Shown here in pieces: positions 60,740 through 64,000 of a stretch of 64,000 bases of DNA (position 1 is the stretch's first letter; each line of letters opens with the position of its first letter). Under the pieces are notes generated by a model. That model saw only the letters and a list, made by a program, of their open reading frames with translations. It was not told the DNA's origin and did no database searches. Both the position numbers and the translations under genes were made by a program. The stretch lies in contig NW_026262668.1 in assembly GCF_021869535.1 (NCBI RefSeq), positions 73,119,558-73,183,557 on the forward strand, in the 5' to 3' direction. The DNA comes from Mytilus californianus (Eukaryota > Mollusca > Bivalvia > Mytilida > Mytilidae).

Positions 60740-62965
60740 TAATTTTATTTTTTTCACATACAGTTAATGCAAATTGAAAAAAAAAACTCCCATTTTTTTT
60801 CAACACAAAAACATATATAACGCAGATAATGAGATACGAAAATAGAATCTGTCAGATAATATATACTTGTTAAGCATGTATCAATTTTTTTTCTTTATTC
60901 TATTTTAAAATCTAATATAATTAAGTACATGACCAATTTATATACTCATCTATTACTTTTATTTTTGTCATCAAATATTTACAAACAAGCACCACTTCTT
61001 CTTTCCACTGAAACAAAGTTTAGTGCCAATCATTTGTAATGACTATCATCATGCTAAAGTACATAAAAATACAACTCTGTAAAAGTTAATGGCCCAACTT
61101 CTAAGTAATATCATAATAAACTTTGTTATTTTTACATGTCATGAAAGTTAATTGACTGGAATCAGGAATGTTTGTTTAAATAAAACATGTGATTTTTTTT
61201 CCCCATTTGTTTCACCAGATAATTTTGAAGCCATTTTAAAATCATAGTTAAAGCTTTACTACACATAAATTTGAATATGTTTATGAGTTGTTAATTTTAC
61301 AATTGCAATGCATTTATAAACTTTTTGCATGGGTGTTTAATTTGGCATTGAATGATAATGATATAAGTGCACCCTTCGCATCAATATTTTTATTTTTACA
61401 AACTATACACGCTAAGGTATATTTACTAAAAAAAAAAAAAAAACACCAAAATAAATTACATAGAAAAAGGGGGGTTCATCCCGTAGTGCCTGTAGCCTGT
61501 ATAGTTTGAAAATTTAATATGATTGGGGGAAAAGGGAAAATAGCTCCAGTGCGAATATTTCCACCTTTATAGTAGTTTTTGCTGTGTTCAGTGTGCAAAT
61601 CTGTATAATGGTTAACCTTCAGAAGGAAAATTCCGATCAAAAAGGTTGGTTGGTCTAAATGTGAGAATTCCATCCGGAGCTTTACATGTATAACCAAAAG
61701 GGGCCCAAAAACTGAAAAAGGGAGTATAAATCTTCCCATGTTCAACAATTAATTGGCTTATAAAATCCTAAATTGAAAACCTTGAATTTTTGGGAAATAG
61801 GGACAAAGAAACATTTACTTGAATATATATTGAAGGATTGCTTCTTGGCTTTTTATTGCCATCTTGCACACCATGCCTTAACATTATGGCAAACAAATTG
61901 TTGGTAAGGCAACTGTTGAAAAATGTAAGAGTTCTGGATTGGGGTCCTTCAATTCTGTATTTTTTATTTTTTAAGCTATTTTTCTCTATTCTTTATAAAT
62001 TTTGCCTATCATTCTCTATTTATGATATTTCAGCACCCCATTATTCTCCATTTCTTTTCATGTTTTTGGACCATTTTCGGTAGTATTGGCCCATTATTCT
62101 CTATTCTGTAAACTCCATCCAGACCCCATGTTATGGTGCTGTGCTAACATGGGCCATTGGCATAATTAAAAAAAAACTTCCAGATAAGGTAAATAAGATT
62201 ACAATCATATGTTTAAACTCTTTCATAATTATTTACCAGTAAGGACATACCAGACAAACTTTATTACAATTTTCTCAGTAATAGATAATAGATAATAATG
62301 GAGCCCAAAGATAGAGATTTAGAATTACAATATAACAAAGAGACTTGTTCCATGATTAAGTAACATTAGTTCTGATAAACCCTTTATGACAATCTTTCCT
62401 AACATAAAAATGGCTGAAAACAGAAATATCAGATCTAGACTTCCAAGATCTTTGAGATTAATGCTTCTAGCCTACATTCTGATCCCTGATGCAAAAGTCA
62501 TAATTAATTTATCTAGTTAGCTATAAAACAACACACCATCAAATCAATACAGTTTTTCATAAACTGTTTCCTTGCTCTATTACAAGGAAAAATATTTTCT
62601 GATAATCAGCCAATAATTGTCAACAGTTTGTACCAAGCTTGATTTTTGTTGTAACTGTTCTTGAAGAGATGATCTTTGTGCAAACCATTAAAGGTTCTAT
62701 GTCCTGAGCTTTTTGTCAAGAACAATATAATAAGGACATGTTTCATTGTTTATAGATTAATTATATCTATTTCCAGTTACTGTTTATTTCATGCTGCTGA
62801 GTCAGATGGCTGCAAATACAAAAATCTAGCTTAATAGGCATTAGTTTTCCTATTTGAAAAATGTACATAACTCTGTATTACTAATACTTTTATTAAGTCT
62901 TTCAATCTGTGTAGCAAGGTGAACAAACAGAAATCACTATCTAAATTGTTTAATTTATTGCATGA
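60740..62965. other. no gene recognised
   Basis: AT-rich, with short unrelated open frames. A tandem ATAGATAATAGATAATAAT at about 62281. No repeat shared with the rest of the window. Confidence 0.4.
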
Positions 62966-62969
62966 TTTG

Positions 62970-64000
62970 TATTATAAGGGTGTGTGTCAACTGTATGATA
63001 GGGTTATGTCATCTGCACGATAGGGCTGTGTCATCTGTATGATAGGATTTGTCATCTCTATGATAGGGCTGTGACATCTGCATGATAGGGTAGTGTCATC
63101 TGTTTAATAGGGTGTGTCATCTCCATGATAGGATTTGTCATCTGCATGATAGGGCTGTGACATCTGCACGATAGGGTAGTGTCATCTCAGTTTAATAGGG
63201 TGTGTCATCTCCATGATAGGATTTGTCATCTGCATGATAGGGCTGTGACATCTGCACGATAGGGTTGTGTCATCTGCATGATAAGGTTTGTCATCTCTAT
63301 GATAGGGCTGTGACATCTGCACGATAGGGTAGTGTCATCTGTTTAATAGGGTGTGTCATCTCCATGATAGGATTTGTCATCTGCATGATAGGGCTGTGAC
63401 ATCTGCACGATAGGGTAGTGTCATCTCAGTTTAATAGGGTGTGTCATCTCCATGATAGGATTTGTCATCTGCATGATAGGGCTGTGACATCTGCACGTTA
63501 GGGTTGTGTCATCTGCATGATAAGGTTTGTCATCTCTATGATAGGGCTGTGACATCTGCACGATAGGGTAGTGTCATCTGTTTAATAGGGTGTGTTATCT
63601 GCATGATAGGGATTGTCATCTGTATGATAAGGCTGTTACATCTCCATGATAGGGTTGTGTCATCTGCATGATAGGGTTTGTCATCTGTATGATAGGGCTG
63701 TGACATCTGCATGATAGGGCTGTGTCATCTGTATAATAGGGTGTGTCTTCTGCATGATAGGGCTTGTCATCTGTATGATTAAGACTGTTACATCTCCATG
63801 ATAGGGTTGTCTCATCTACATGAAAGGGTTTGTCATCTGTATGTTAGCGCTGTGACATCTGCATGATAGGGTTGTGTCATCTACATGATAGGGTTTGTCA
63901 TCTGTACGATAGGGCTGTGACATCTGTATGATAGGGTTGTGTCATCTACATGATAGGGTTTGTCATCTGTACGATAGGGCTGCGACATCTGCATGATAGG
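62970..64000 (+). repeat. 21-22 bp minisatellite running off the right end
   Basis: About 48 copies of (G)TGTCATCTGCATGATAGGGT with CTGTGACATC, TTTGTCATC and TTTAATAGGG variants. A higher-order period of 239 bp is visible (GTCATCTCAG at 63181 and 63420; CTGCACG at 63252 and 63491). The array continues past the window. Confidence 0.9.

Noticed and set aside
61838-62083. 81-codon open frame starting MLLGFLLPSC
   Set aside because: Hydrophobic, T-rich run of codons of the kind expected in AT-rich DNA; no family recognised and no splice evidence.

Overview
The window looks like nuclear DNA of a bivalve mollusc, most likely a mussel (Mytilus-like). The evidence is its AT-rich composition, GT-AG introns, very small coding exons separated by kilobases, and a dense set of interspersed repeats I recognise as typical of mussel genomes. 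These include a reverse transcriptase remnant, a tRNA-derived SINE, short elements ending in ...CATAAAA or ...GAGCTAAAA, and many minisatellites. The species assignment is inference from recognition, not a search.

The one gene I can build completely is on the minus strand between 29737 and 11851. Five coding exons (76, 137, 59, 55 and 75 nt) join in frame into a 133-residue protein. It starts MGCGRS, an N-myristoylation signal, and carries EFFRMLDEKIE followed by an acidic SSDEED tract near its C-terminus. I recognise this as the metazoan C1orf21 (PIG13) family, whose molecular function is not established. No exon exceeds 137 nt, so the gene does not show up as a long open reading frame. Its 3' UTR probably runs leftwards from 11850 into a 6 kb AT-rich stretch (about 5570-11850).

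Layout: 1-5560 holds a possible exon at the left edge, a G-rich repeat, a MITE (3712-3953) and a decayed Penelope-like reverse transcriptase with its 3' module (4067-4990). 5570-29737 is the gene; its introns carry several interspersed elements, including a 2.9 kb composite element (22863-25750) and a 21-bp minisatellite (26452-26990). 30970-34690 has more short elements. 34804-36345 holds two abutting related minisatellites (45 and 42 bp). 36848-44318 is a 7.5 kb satellite of about 129 copies of a 58-bp unit with several higher-order duplications. 45055-49810 is a pile of nested elements plus a third related minisatellite. 51588-59304 holds a TA-flanked MITE, a SINE, a LINE remnant and another nested element. 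60113-60372 has promoter-like motifs and a possible first exon of a plus-strand gene, followed by a 164-bp hairpin. A 21-22 bp minisatellite runs off the right end from about 62970.

The most unusual signal is a shared architecture among five otherwise different short repeat families, named H1-H5 here. Each has a small 5' hairpin followed at once by an 8-12 bp motif. That motif returns inverted at the 3' end, usually beside or inside another hairpin, and is followed by TAAAA or ATAAAA. Several copies are nested in each other with junctions in A-runs, some share 5' modules but differ in their 3' halves, and every copy found is on the plus strand. This suggests one mobilisation system acting on modular non-autonomous elements. 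No enzyme for it is visible in the window.
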